Assembly (NCBI GenBank): GCA_023213315.1
Contig: JAKCPI010015086.1
Span: 1-64,000, forward strand
Length of the DNA stretch: 64,000 nt
Source of the DNA: Euborellia annulipes
Taxonomy: Eukaryota > Arthropoda > Insecta > Dermaptera > Anisolabididae
Reading direction: 5' to 3'
Positions 36,158 through 47,900 of this stretch are shown here, in pieces. The notes beneath the pieces were generated by a model that saw nothing but the letters and a program-made list of their open reading frames with translations, did no database searches and was not told the origin of the DNA. Positions within the stretch are counted from its first letter, which is position 1; each line of letters begins with the position of its first letter. The position numbers and the translations under genes were made by a program.

Positions 36158-37746
36158 ATGGCCTACTTATCTTTTTGTGGATCACATAATTGTAAGAATT
36201 TGATTATTATCCTCTAAATGTTTTGTATATTATAAAATAATGATATACCAATCAGGTTTTAAAGATTTAATCGTTTGGTTATTACACTATTTGAAAAAAA
36301 CTTCTTTCTGCCCCTATTTCCAAGAGGATTTAATTATTGAAAACTCCAATCAAAATATATTGTTATATTTTTTGTAAAATTTGCCTTTTTTTTAAAATCA
36401 GTTTGCTAACAAATAATTGACTTTGACTAGGCGCCAAACGGGTTTTAGATAGTAGATGGTTGTAAAAGAAGTCTATCCCACTAGTCAAATTTAGCAATTC
36501 ATTAAAATAATTGAATTTTATTGGAATTCAGGCCAATTAGACTTTATGTAAGTAGTGGCTGTGTATGTTGAATTAAAGGAGATATGGAAGCAGAGGCAGC
36601 CAAAAATAAAAATCTCTGAATGCTTAACCAATCAGCCGGAGACGTTTCCGGCGATTGGTTAAGCATTCAGAGATTTTTATTTTTGGCTGCCTCTGCTTCC
36701 ATATTTCCTTTAATTCTATTAGACTTTATCCTTTGGTATATCACTATTTTAAAATATCTGCAATTATTTATTATAACCCAACTCCCGATTTTGAGAGTCG
36801 GCTAGATATGATGGGAGACCCTTCAGGTCTACCAAATTACCAAATTAGCTTAAAAATTGTTAGCTTTTTTTTATGTTTCTCCTTCTGCCCCTCCAAAAAT
36901 CCTTTAACTTCATATATCGGGAGTTGCTTAAATTAATTTTAAATGATGTGCAACTAAATTGAATCGATTTCAGTTTATGGATACCCAGATTGTTTTAGTC
37001 TCTTTAATGAAAAGGAATCAAAAATTTCAGAAGATATTAACAGAAATTTAAAAAGAGATACAGGAACATCCACAGAATTATTAAATTGTTGTAATATACC
37101 AAGTCCAAGCATGTGTTGTCCATGGAATATGCCATACCCACCTTGGTGCATGTATCCATATCATTTATTAAACTGTTTTCATCATCATCATCATCACCAG
37201 CAGCAGCACAATCCATCTCAAGAAGAGAAAAAATATAATACAATTTATATTCAAACCGATCTTAGTTTATTAAATCCAAATCCAGCAACAGAATTATATT
37301 TATTGGGGGAAATGGAAACCAAAGTAAAAGTTAATCGTACAACCCAAGATTCTTTAGAACCTCTACAAGACAGTCAATATTTAGCAGAGAAAATTAAACT
37401 AACCTTACAAGAAGTCGAAGCTTTGAGGGCAAAACAAAAAGAAGAAGATTGGCTTTCTACAGAAACAGATTCTGATATAGGAGACACTTATGTTTTTGGA
37501 ATTTCAGATTCTCCTTTATATAATTCTTGTTCTGAAAGAAAAGAACGAACACCGCATACACCTTTTCAATTACCTTCAACTCCTAGATTATTACCCAGAA
37601 GACGACTTTCAAAAATTAGTATTAATTATATTTTTGATGAATCAAGAAGAAAAAGTATTCATAAGGGTGAATTACCTGAACATGATAAAATTCGAAAAAT
37701 GAAATGTAAAAATTTATTTTCATCTCATCAAATAAAAAAAAATTAA
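36158..37746 (+). CDS. Unrecognised 268-residue protein, two exons
   Basis: The main exon, 36974-37746, follows a CGATTTCAG acceptor and is open to TAA. A candidate first exon, 36158-36191 (AAAAATGG start context, GTAAGA donor), joins in matching phase 1, giving 268 residues that begin MAYLSFCGSHNF. The main exon contains a Cys/Pro/Trp/Tyr-rich segment, a run of six His followed by Gln, a likely helical Glu-rich stretch (KIKLTLQEVEALRAKQKEE), an acidic segment and a basic Arg/Ser-rich C-terminal third. I recognise no domain and propose no function. It is divergent from GCN5 copy B (1.3 kb between starts) and convergent with gene C. AATAAA occurs about 15 nt after the stop. The 782 bp intron carries a hairpin element of the hammerhead-like set. 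The main exon is solid. The first exon rests only on splice signals and phase, so a start at 37111 or another upstream exon remains possible. Confidence 0.6.
36566..36722. mobile_element. Hairpin element in the intron of the 268-residue gene
   Basis: About 155 bp, nearly perfectly self-complementary (AGCAGAGGCAGCCAAAAATA and complement). Its tip GCCGGAGACGTTTCCGGC keeps only the GAAACGTC part of the hammerhead-like core. It shares the CAGCCAAA word found in the arms of sister elements. Confidence 0.6.
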
Positions 37747-38644
37747 AAACAAAACTTTAAAATAAAAAATTAAATATTTCTTTTAAATTAAAAATATAGG
37801 GTGTGCATTTTAAGGTGCGCGTCTCGAGGTGCTGATTTTGAGAGGTTCCAGCAGCCACAATTTTGAAGCTATCGACCCCAAATTTTTTTTTAATTAAAGC
37901 TATTTAAAAAAATCTACAACTTTTAGTAAATAAAAGATATTTTTAAAAAATTCGATCTATATCTTATAGATAATTAAATTAATAATCATTTTGTTAAAGA
38001 ATAATTCATTTTTGCCTTTAATTAATTTGCTGGAATCTTTCAAATGAAATGGACAAATGCTTTGTTTCTCTATGGGCAGAACTAACGCCATCTCTTGCTG
38101 CCTAGAGTAACCAGCTTCTAAATCGGCTAATAACGGTTTTTCGCCCCTTAATATTTTTATGTCTAAAAAATGTTTTTTGGAAATTATATTAAAACTTTTT
38201 ATCGTAAACAACGTACAAACATGAAGAATAAAATCTTCTCAAAAAAAATGCTTTGGAACTGTTTTAATTTGGATACATACATATGTACTGTATATGAACA
38301 AAGTAGGCATAGATATAATTTGCAAGCATTTTTTTTTTAAAGGAAGTAGGGGTGGCTCTAGATTACAAATATTTTGCGTGGAAAAATTTTAAAGATTTGT
38401 ATGTATCATAAAAATTTTGAAGTTTAGTTAATTTTCAAAAATCAAAATATCTCGTTAATTTAAGCCAATTTTATGTTTATTCTTTCCAATGAAATGAAAG
38501 GACTTTGATCAAAAAGACAAAAATTTAATTCATAAATAAATAAATATATTAATAAATTCAATTACAAAAAAATAATAATTTAATTCATCTAACTCATCCT
38601 TAAATTAAATAAGAAATTTTAAATTTTCAAAGCAATGAAAAGAA
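37747..38644. other. Convergent intergenic spacer
   Basis: About 900 bp between the stops of the 268-residue gene and gene C. AT-rich, with no gene or clear transposon seen; it should hold both 3' UTRs. Confidence 0.5.
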
Positions 38645-41600
38645 CTAACTTTCAAAAGGGTGAAAATTTATATTCCAAATTGGTGACGCAGCATCACAAA
38701 AATCATTAATCAAGATTTCGAGAAATCTGAAAAGAAAATAAATTATAAATTTTTGAAAAATTTATCAAAAGCAAACCCATCTTCGCACACCAATTGAGCA
38801 AAAACGTTTTCGGACAAAACGTTTTGCTCAATACCAACTAACAGCGATCGGGCAAAAACGTTTTGCCCAAGAGCAAAACTTTTTTCTCAATGCCAACGCA
38901 CACCGATTGAGCAAAACGCTCAATGGCAAAACATTTTGTTCAATGATGTCGAATCATGCTCAATTGTGTTTTACCTCCTCGGTGTGCGTTGACTTATAGA
39001 AAAGCATTGAAAAAACAGTTTTAGGCTCGATAAGTCAAAAACGTTTTGTCCGAAAACCATTTTTGCTCAATTGGTGTGCGTTCAGCCTAACTATAAACAT
39101 TTTTTTTTACAATTTTTTCTAGCGACCCGGCAAAATTTTTCTACGATCCGGTGCCAGGTTGCGACCCAAACTTCTAGAAACGCTGGTATAGATAAAAATT
39201 TAGAGGTATATATATGTTTATAAATTAAATAGTACAGGAAGTTTTACCAAGCAAAAATTGAAATGACGTCCCTGGGTAAAAGGCCACACGAGAGGATCAA
39301 TTTTGGAATGGTTCATGCCCATCTCTCAGGGCCTTGATGCCTGTAACTGAAGGGAATTATATTCCTATTGCTCCAGTAGAGACGCTCGACTTAGTAAAAA
39401 TTTTGCGGTAAGCAAGTTTCGAACTCGATTCAAATTTTATAAATTTTACCTCGAATTACTAATTACTAATTACTACTGCCCCATCTTATCCGATTAGCCA
39501 CATCGCCTCCTAAACCTGCCCTATTGTGATATGTATAATATTAATACTATTTTTTTGAAATTCTACCCAACAACATAAAACTAAAAACAAAATTTTCATT
39601 ATGATTATTATAATAATCAGTGGCGTCATTTCAACTTTTTCTTGGGGGGGGGGGGCAAATTTTTTCTTGGGGGGCAAACATTTTTTTTTTCTTAAAATTT
39701 ATTTACAAATGGGTACTCAAATTTGGCCAAAACATATTTAATTTAATTAATTGTTTAATTTTGTACAGTTTGTATACTCGTAGATGTATTTTGGAGTATT
39801 TTAGAATAATATAAAATTTTATAAAAATCAGAGCCCTTGGGGGGGGGGGCAAATGCCCCCCTGCCCCTTACCCGAAATGACGCCTATGATAATAATAAAA
39901 TAGAATATTTACTTACACTAGAAAAATCTCCTTTTCTCTAACATATTTAGCCATTTCTCCGTAATAGTTTTTTAAAAACTTTGTGATAAAATATTTGCCA
40001 AATACGTCTGTAGGTTTATGAAATTTCAAAGACTGATAAAAACGCGGCATTCGACTAACAATAAACCATCTAAAATAAAAAAAATATTGAAATTTGTGTA
40101 TATTAAACAGTAAGTAACATGTACTTGTAAGGATGGGGTCTAAATAGCCTTAGATGCCGAAAAAGACCTTAAAACAAAAAAAATTGTGCTTACCTGACAT
40201 ATTCTTCTTTATAATATGCATCCATTGTTTCCTTAGAAAAACTTGGTGGCATTATGGCCCAACCATTTATTAAGTGTAGAAAGATATCAGCTGCACTTTT
40301 TGCAATATTATAATCCTAAAATAGCATAAATACATTTATATTAAAAGATATTTTATTTTTACTTGTTACTAATTTTTATTCGAAAATTTATTTAGGGATA
40401 AGACCATTTTGAAGAAGTATTCATAAGATCCAAGAGATTTGATCAAGTCACGAACAACCATTGTTTAAGGATGAAGATATTGGGACACTAAAGGCAGAAA
40501 AGAAAGAAACTAGAAGAAACTCTAGAAACCACCCATGATTGTAGAGCATCCATGTATCGGACGACATACGTTGTGCCACATTTGTTCGAACACATATGAT
40601 AGACGACACATGGAGTAGAATTAATCATTGGATTAGTTCAGACATTACCGTAAGTCGTTTACACACTCTCACCGACAAAATTATATAATAATTAACTTAA
40701 ATGATCATAGTTTTAATGGTGCTGTGTCGGTACAGACACGGTTTGTAATGATTAGGGCTCGGATTTCGCCCTATTTGCCTTTTTTTTATTTATGGCTTAA
40801 AATTTAGGCCAATATGATATGTATACGTTTCATGAAATTCTGAATAAAATAAGAGGCATTTGTTAGTGCCTATTTTGGCCGATTTCAGGTTTTAGTGCCT
40901 ATTTCATCTATAAATGCCTTTTTTAGTGCCTATTTTAAGCCAATTTCGGCTTTTTTTTGAAATTTCACAATAAATTCATTTTATATCACAAATCCGGAGA
41001 AAAATTACAAAATCGAACGAGATTCGAATACAAAAAAAAAAAAAAAAAAAAAAAAGGTCGAACGAAAAACGGCGCCCCATTTGGGCTTCACCCCCTCCGC
41101 CCTCATTCAGCCATCTTTGTGCAAAGGAGGTAATTGTTTTATCTTTGTTTCCAAAAATAAGACATCAATTTTTTTAATTTTTTATATTATTTCTTAAATA
41201 ATGCCTTTTAAGTGCCTATTTTTACAATAAATGCCTTTTTAAGTGCCTATTTTAATAATTTTTAGTGCTTAGTTGCCTACCTATTTTAAAGATTTTTAGT
41301 GCCTATAAATCCGAGCCCTAGTAATGATACGTGAAGTCCATTGACTTTACACTGTGGAGTATTCTAGAGAGCAGCGTTTCTCAACCTTTTTTGGCCCGCG
41401 GACCAGTAAAAAAAATTCGCGCACCAGTGATATTTTTTTAACAACAAAATTTTACTAGGTATTAAAGAACTACTACATAAGTTAATTGTAATTTTTATTA
41501 TCATTTACTTACAATAATATTTAAATGTAAAGATATGGAATTATATATACATATAATAATTTTATAAGTTATGCTTTTTTTTTTTAAACCCTTTTCGGCA

Positions 41601-43527
41601 ACTGAAGCCATTCAGGGGTTCAACTTTATTAAATAAATAAAATTGTCAGCGGGCTAGTAAAATTTCTCCGCGGATCACTGGTCGTCCGTCGGACCAGCGG
41701 TTGAGAATAGCTGCTCTAGAGTGCTTTGGTGTAAAAGTAGCATTCGAATGCGCAAAAAATTCATGGTTTAAATCCGTGAAACTTGGTAAATTCATCTTCA
41801 AAAAAATAAGTCAACAACAGATTAAGGTGCGATTTTAGGGGGGAAGTTCTATGTTGTGACATAATATTTGTAGAGGGGTTTGTTTGTATGTTAGCAGGGG
41901 GTGGGGGACTAGAATATAGTCAAAAAAGGCGTGACTTAATATGTGGATGACCCCTAAAGAATTTTATGTAAGGAACAAAATATAGTAAGTAGACTATGAT
42001 GATATTTATATATATATATATAAACACAATATATTTTAACAAAACATACAAAAAATATTTTTTATTTTTTTTCTTCATACAATATGAAGAATTTTTTACC
42101 TTAATAGTATTTGTAGTAAATCGATAAAGAAGAAAAAAATTTGTCGCTTGACAAATAGTTGGCTTTTCAAACGGAGGTTGTGAAAAACTAGGTATAAAAT
42201 TAGGCATTTGTAATCGTAAAAGTGCATCATGGAAAACCTGTAAAATAAAATTATTTTTAATAACTCTTTAAAATATTTTTAATGACTCTTTGAAATGAGT
42301 GTAAAAGAAAAAATAATTTAAAAAAATTTTATTTAGTCAAAAAGGATAAAATGAAAGAAAGGGAAGGTTTAGGTCCTTAGAACAGTTTTTTAAAAAGGTT
42401 CCTAAAATTATTATTTATTGTTATTTAATTGTCAAAATTCAACAAATAATTATTTCATATTTTCAGAAACTCTGGATGTAGAAATTATTTTTATATCAAA
42501 ATCTCCAGCCATGGCCAGAAGAGAGTTGAACCTGAGAATTAAATCAAATTTCAGCCTATTTCTATCAATGTGCCCTTGGAAAAGAGACATTACTAATCAT
42601 AATCAATGAAGGTAACATATTAAAAGATTTTTATTTATTAAGAAAATATATTGGTTAATTGTGATTCAGGAAATCAGAGAGAAAAGTACCGACACTTTTC
42701 CAGGTCTCACTGATTTAGAAACGTAATTTTACTTGTAAAGTATAATTACTTTTCAGCCAGTTCTCAGTACAAAAATATGATTTATTAATAGACCCTGATT
42801 ACATAAATAATTAAAGTGTAGTTAAAATAATTTTTCAAACATCTCCTGGCCTACTTCCTCTTTAATTATGATATTAAAACATCACTTATTATGAATAATA
42901 AGGATAATGAACCAGAGAAGTTGCTGTTGATGTTTGAAATAAGGAAGGGCAAGTAGTGGAACAGCAAAACAAAAAGTCTTTGCATGCCAAATGTTGAATG
43001 AATAAATAAAATTTTGCTCCGAAATGACTCCTTCGGCATTTGGCATCCAAAGGCTTTTTGTTTTACTACTCCACTCATTTGCCATTGAAATTTAACAAGA
43101 TTTATTTTAAATAAATACCTCAGCAACATAACAAATACTAGTACAATCGTCTGGATCCGTATGCAATTTTCTTTCTGCTAATATGTATTCATAATCAATT
43201 GCTATTTCAATAAATTGATCAATAAGGAAGTATTCTTTCTCACCTTTGCTATTTTTTATAAATTGTTTTGTTAAATTCCTATTTAAATGCTCTCCTAAAA
43301 TATCAAATTAAATTATTTTTTTCATTAAAAATATCTTTTTTAAATAAAAAAAAAAAAAATAAATACTATACTTGCCTAAAATATGAGGACAATTAGCACA
43401 TATAGTATTGGAATTTGTACAATATAATTTTTTTCTATGTATATATGGATCAGGTATCTTAGGTCTCCATCCTTCACATGGGCATTGTTTCTAAAATTTT
43501 GATACATGAATTAAAAAAAAATCTTAT

Positions 43528-43560
<33 letters not shown>

Positions 43561-44049
43561 TACTTTAAAACATCGGGAATATAAAGCCAATTTTGCTAAT
43601 TTCTCATCAACAGGCCATGTTAAAACGTTCCCCTTCCAAAGTTGAATATTTTTTGAATAAGGAATTGGTTTTAGGGAACATTGACAATCATGATTATAAA
43701 TTCTTGAAAAATCTTGAAAAATCAGAGTAATTGATGGTAATTCTTCTTTATTAATTGTTAAATCTAATTTTTTTGGGGTTTTATCAGATTTTTTCTCTTT
43801 ATTTTCTGGTGATTCCATACTAATCCAATTTTTTATATTGCATTCAAATCTCTGATAAGGAGCTGAAATTATGGGGCTGGGCTTCACTGAAGAATTTAAT
43901 ATGATGATATTTTTTAGATATTTTACTATTTCATTTTCTCTATCTAACTTGTTTTGGTATGATTTATCACCACAATTTTTGATATTTTTCATTTCGTCTT
44001 TTAATTTTAGAAAGTGTTTATAATTATAATGTTCATTATTTAAAGACAT
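38645..44049 (-). CDS. GCN5 N-terminal-domain-only paralogue (gene C, 7 exons)
   Basis: Exons: 44049-43564, 43490-43376, 43294-43119, 42237-42100, 40315-40194, 40069-39917, 38726-38645. They sum to 1272 nt, 423 residues plus TAG. Exon 1 encodes about 140 residues unlike GCN5 (Lys/Asn-rich), then LWKGNVLTWPVDEKLAKLAL and YSRCFK, which align with the start of the GCN5 PCAF_N domain. Exon 2 keeps the Cys cluster (KQCPCEGW, then CANCPHIL). Exon 4 is 138 nt, as in both GCN5 copies, and keeps QPPFEKP. Exon 7 keeps SPIW and stops just after. All intron positions from exon 2 onward match GCN5 in place and phase, so descent from a GCN5 copy is clear. Acetyltransferase and bromodomain are absent, and no remains of them follow. 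Intron 2 starts GCAAGT, a GC-AG donor. A perfect acceptor (CTTTTTTAG) lies just before the ATG, so a 5' UTR exon is likely. The PCAF_N region may bind partners; its role here is unknown. Confidence 0.8.
38777..39089. mobile_element. Fold-back MITE with CACACCAATTGAGCAAAAA arms
   Basis: CGCACACCAATTGAGCAAAA on the left mirrors TTTTGCTCAATTGGTGTGCG on the right. GTTTTGCTCAAT words repeat inside. The right end GTGTGCGTTCAGCCTAA recurs at about 61563-61580. It lies in intron 6 of gene C. Confidence 0.7.
39618..39888. mobile_element. Non-autonomous hAT element (CAGTGGCGTC ends), copy 1
   Basis: Ends CAGTGGCGTCATTTC / GAAATGACGCCTATG, with exact 8 bp duplications ATAATAAT. It has G and C runs inside. 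Other copies: 44776-45012 (degraded) and 55359-55624 (TAAAGGAA / TAAAGAAA duplications). Confidence 0.85.
40753..41320. mobile_element. hAT-like element with TAGGGCTCGGATTT ends
   Basis: Ends TAGGGCTCGGATTT / AAATCCGAGCCCTA, with exact 8 bp duplications GTAATGAT (40745-40752, 41321-41328). The inside repeats AGTGCCTATTTT many times and contains a piece of the CGGATTTGTGATA repeat family. It lies in intron 4 of gene C. Confidence 0.85.
41372..41718. mobile_element. hAT MITE (CAGCGTTTCTCAACC ends)
   Basis: Ends CAGCGTTTCTCAACC / GGTTGAGAATAGCTG, typical of Charlie-type hAT elements. The flanking CTAGAGAG and CTCTAGAG are only roughly a duplication. It lies in intron 4 of gene C. Confidence 0.7.
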
Positions 44050-44388
44050 CCTAAAAAAGCAAGTTATATTATTATTATATAAAATGTAACATCTCATATT
44101 AAATTTCAGACTAGAAGTAGTAAAAAAAAACATACACAATGAAAATGAAAACTTTTGGATACTGTTGAATTGAGCCTTTCAAAGTTATTTTATTGTCTAT
44201 CATCCATCCAATTTGGTTTCCACTCTCATGACTTAATACATTGAAGCACAAATGGTTTATAATAAATTAAAAAAGTAAAAGTAGAACGACCAAAGATTTA
44301 TACAAGTACTAAAATCACTCCTTACCTAAGATAAATTTATGACTAAACTGGAGATTAATATCAAATTTTAACTGATTGATTTCAATAA

Positions 44389-44652
44389 TAGTTAATTGGT
44401 AAATAAAAGAATAGCAGCTAAAATTATTTCGTTTATTGGCCCTCTAGGCTGACGTTTCAGGCTTGATCAAGACCATCTTCAGGGCTGTCAATATAGGCAT
44501 ATCTGATTGTTTTCAATTTCAATTTTACCAATAAAATATACTCTTTATTATTATAACTCTGAGGATGGTCTTGATCAAGACCGAAACGTCAGCGTAGAGG
44601 GCCAATAAACGAAATAATTTTAGCTGCTATTCTTTTATTTACCAATTAGTTT
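44389..44652. mobile_element. Hammerhead-like fold-back element upstream of gene C
   Basis: The plus-strand core 44559-44590 reads CTGAGGA, T, perfect stem GGTCTT/AAGACC with loop GATC, then GAAACGTC. The minus-strand arm 44482-44451 carries CTGAAGA with a slightly mispaired stem. The outer arms AATAGCAGCTAAAATTATTT pair. Confidence 0.7.
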
Positions 44653-45064
44653 CAATTTTTGAAAAAATCCTTCTTTTCTACGGATTCTACGGGTAAGGAG
44701 TAGATAATAAGACTAACAATCAAATCATTTCCTTTTGGTTAACGATATAAAATGCCTCTGTTCCGTATCAGAGACAGTAGTGTCATTTCAAATTTTTCTT
44801 GGGGAGGGGGTAGGGGGGGCAATTTTTTTTTTTAAATTTATTTACAAATAGTCATCTCAAATTTAGCCAAAAGATATTTAATTTAAAAATTTTTTAAATT
44901 TTTTTACAGTTTATATACTCGTATATAAATTTAGAATAATATAAAATTTTTAAAAAATCAGAGCCCTTGGGTGGGGAGGGGACAAATGCGCCCCCTCCCC
45001 CAAACAGAACGGGTCCTCAATGGCCTTAGTTGCTGAAAAAAACCTTTGAAAAAAAAATGTTCAC

Positions 45065-45165
45065 TTACCTTGTAAATTCTAAACTACAACTGAGATGGGT
45101 ATTAATCACGAGAAAAAATTTTAAAATATTTGCTGCATTAAATTTAAAAAATAAATAAGGCTACA
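45065..45165 (-). pseudogene. Possible relic of a gene C-like exon 5
   Basis: The minus strand shows an acceptor-like TTTTTGTAG, an open stretch of about 33 codons ending FTR in phase 2, and a GTAAGTG donor. The middle (NAANILKFFLVINTHL) resembles gene C exon 5 (SAADIFLHLINGW) and ends in the same phase. The intron side also carries the same repeat tail (GCCTTAG-TGC-GAAAAA) found beside the real exon 5 near 40150. The exon 6 equivalent is missing. Probably a decayed partial duplicate; similarity over so short a piece could be chance. Confidence 0.3.
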
Positions 45166-45461
45166 AAAAGAAAAAAAATATTAAATAGAAAAAAAAGCAT
45201 TTTTTTTTAAGAAATTGCACTAATTCTTTCTTATCATTTTCAATTCCGAAAAATAGAAGGATTAGGAATAAAAAATAAAAACTAGCGTTTATATTAGAAT
45301 TTTATAATTACTAACATCTCCGATAGGGAGGGTAGGGACGTAGGGGTAGGGCAGAGGCCTATCTAGAAATTTATTTGGGGGGGGAAGATGGACACCCCCA
45401 AGGAGTATGGGGTCTGGGGGTCCTCCCCCGGAAAACCTTTTTCAAATTTTATGTACCTAGC

Positions 45462-45649
45462 CAGGGCCGGAACTACGAGATTTTTTTTTGGGGGGGGGGG
45501 CAAAATTTAATTTGCCGCCCCCTCCTTAAAATTTTCTATACAAAATTCATATCATTTTACCTTTTTTTTGTAAATCTTTCTTTAATTGCCGCCCCCTGAT
45601 ATCTGCGCCCGGGGCCACGCACCCACTTCCCCCCTTAGATCCGGCCCTG
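45462..45649. mobile_element. Non-autonomous hAT element (CAGGGCCGG ends), second copy
   Basis: The inverted relative of 26721-26910, with the same CAGGGCCGGAAC / GATCCGGCCCTG ends and the same inner TTTGTAAATCTTTCTTTAAT. Flanking duplications are poor. Confidence 0.75.
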
Positions 45650-45874
45650 CTAGAAGCATTTTTAGACCACCTAAACAATCAAAAATGTATTATCTAAAAA
45701 TATGAGCTGTTTTTTGGAGGGAGGAGTAGGAGGGGAGGATTATGAATATTCCTCTCTTGGACTCTGAAGGTTCAATACAACAAAACAAGTTTTCCAAATA
45801 GAGTATTCAAACTGCATACACAATTCATTCTAAGTCGAGTATTTAATAAAATTGCTAACATAAATGGATTAGGT

Positions 45875-46298
45875 CAGTGGTTTCCAAACTTTATCTCACC
45901 ACGCCTAACTTAAAAATATTTAATCGTATAACGCCTCCCTCTTTAAATTGTCATTGCAAATTATACAATATATATATTTATTGACTAATTCGCTCAGGGG
46001 CCCACATCTTGTGGGTACATGGATCCGACCACGAGCTGCCCGAGCTGGGATAGGCAGTCAGTCCTTCAGTTCTTTGTATATCTGTCTCTTCCTTCCTCTT
46101 TTCAACAGGCGTCAGACCGTGCGACGGGCCGGCCTGTCCTATTTCTTCCGGTCGCAAAAAGCATGATAGGGTTGGAAGGAGAAAGTGAGGCCCGCCGACC
46201 CCGCATCGCGGGAATAAGGCGAGGACAGAAGAAGATATTTAATGACTAATATATGTAGACCCTTAGACTAGCCCGCGCCTCAAGTTTGGAAAACGCTG
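45875..46298. mobile_element. hAT element (CAGTGGTTTCCAAAC ends) split by a SINE-like insertion
   Basis: Ends CAGTGGTTTCCAAACTTT / AAGTTTGGAAAACGCTG. The inner part GTATAACGCCTCCCT resembles 33893-34145. The element at 45991-46235 inserted into it later. Confidence 0.7.
45991..46235 (+). mobile_element. SINE-like element with GAAGAA tail, copy 1
   Basis: Starts GCTCAGGGGCCCACATCTTG, ends in GACAGAAGAAGA, and is flanked by TATTTATTGACTAAT / TATTTAATGACTAAT (14 of 15 bases equal). Much more GC-rich than its surroundings. Long, variable target duplications and a short-repeat tail point to LINE-driven retroposition. Confidence 0.75.
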
Positions 46299-47269
46299 GA
46301 ATATCGATTGGCAGGAGACCATTCTTTTATATTTTTTCTGCAAGGTACACCTATTCATATTCATCTAGATAAATTTTTGCGATACAAAAAAAATTTTTGA
46401 TTTTACCCAACTTTCTGAAACTTTTAATCACTTTTGAATTTTCCGCCTTAAATTATTTAAAAAAATTATATTTAATTATATTCTTAGATTTTTCACATAA
46501 TTCTTAAATCAATTATTTAATTAATATATAATTATATTTTATTCTTAAAAGAGAAAAAACTTATTTAAAAGAAAATATATTGATAAATATACGCCATGTT
46601 TAATTTTAAATTGACACTCCTGCTGACACTGACAACCACCAGCTGATTTTCATCTTTTCGAATGACTTATATCTTAATAAATCAATATTTATTCTTTCGA
46701 TTAATCCTATAAATTAATTTTCATCTATTTAGTGTTTTCTTTACTGTTTAAATATGATATTCATTAAATATTATTAACATTGTGAGATTTCTTTAAAAAC
46801 AGGTCAGTATTGTTTTTGTTTTACTAAAAGTTGGATTTATTTTGTATTAATGGCTATTTATTGTTTTTTTTTTTTACTAATATTACTGTCACATAAATTT
46901 GCTTATAACAAATGCAGGTTGTATTTTACTTGGTATTATTTAATAATGTTATTATTTGAGATAACATGTTTTAAATCTCACTGCTTATCTTTTATTTTAT
47001 CTAATGATTACTATTTGATTAAATAAAAATAAATTTATTTAATCTAATAAACATATTTTTAATTTAGGCATTTTTAAAGTATTCCTGCATTTAATGACAA
47101 ATGGCTCTGTCCTTATTTATTTAAATTGATTGATACCTTTATTTTATTTTAGTAATGGTGTCAGATTAGAAGGCATACAATTAAATAGATTACATGCATA
47201 TAGAAAACATTATTTAATGAGTAATTTAATCATTTCTAGATGTAGATAAGAGAAGTGGCTGTTCAACGA

Positions 47270-47440
47270 TTAGAATGATAGACAGAAAGAGAGGATGTCA
47301 GCCAAAAGGAGAGCCTCTATAGAACAAAAATCTCCATACAGAAGACGTTTCTTGAAAAATTGTATGGAGATTTTTATTCGATAGAGGCTCTCCTTTTGGC
47401 TGACATCCTCTCTTCTTGTCTATCATTCTAATCATTTATA
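47270..47440. mobile_element. Hairpin element with degenerate hammerhead-like tip
   Basis: The arms AGAGAGGATGTCAGCCAAAA and complement pair over about 70 bp each. The loop keeps GAAGACGTTTCTTG, part of the GAAACGTC core. Confidence 0.6.
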
Positions 47441-47597
47441 GTTTGAGATTCAAATCTAGTCTGTTTTTAGCTTGTTTTCATATTTTGATGTTCTTCATAT
47501 TTAGCTAATTTGATTCATCAAACCAATCACATTTCAAACAAACAAACTTTATATATTTATATAAAAATTTGCCTTTCTTATTTGTAGTTAGGAAATA

Positions 47598-47900
47598 TTC
47601 AACAGGAAAAGGAGCAGGAGCATCCAAAAAATATAACAGCTACGAAGATGGCTTTAACCAAGGCCGAAACGTCAGCTGTTAAAAATATATTTTTTTAAAG
47701 AAAAAATCCTGAGTGCAAGCCAGGTTAAATATAAAAAAAATTTATATTCTGTTGCCAACATTTCGAGAGCTAGTCACACTCATTTTCAGGGCAGGCAGAA
47801 TTATGCCCTGAAGATGGGTGCGAATAGCTCTCGAAACGTTGGCAACAGGAAGTTTTTTATTTCACCTAGCTGCTGTTTCCCGGGACGGCTTCCGTCCTTT
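47598..47900 (+). mobile_element. Two adjoining hammerhead-like elements
   Basis: The first core, 47642-47673, reads ACGAAGA, T, a GGCTT/AAGGCC stem, GAAACGTC. The second, 47808-47840, reads CTGAAGA, T, GGGTGCG...CTCTC, GAAACGTT, with an inverted partner at 47794-47757. They share GCAGG and CAGCTG words in the flanks. Confidence 0.6.

Noticed and set aside
37111..37746. ATG at 37111 as the start of the 268-residue gene
   Set aside because: The frame stays open with protein-like sequence back to a clear acceptor at 36973, so an upstream exon is likelier, though not proven.
43474..44139. Single-exon 221-codon reading of gene C exon 1
   Set aside because: Homology switches at 43564 to the next exon, and the tail past the donor is low-complexity Leu/Phe from intron; the N-terminal extension above 44049 is preceded by an acceptor.
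46019..46249. ORFs of about 75 codons in the 45991-46235 element (also 50024-50251)
   Set aside because: The two copies are open in different frames and lack shared protein sequence; they are SINE-like DNA.
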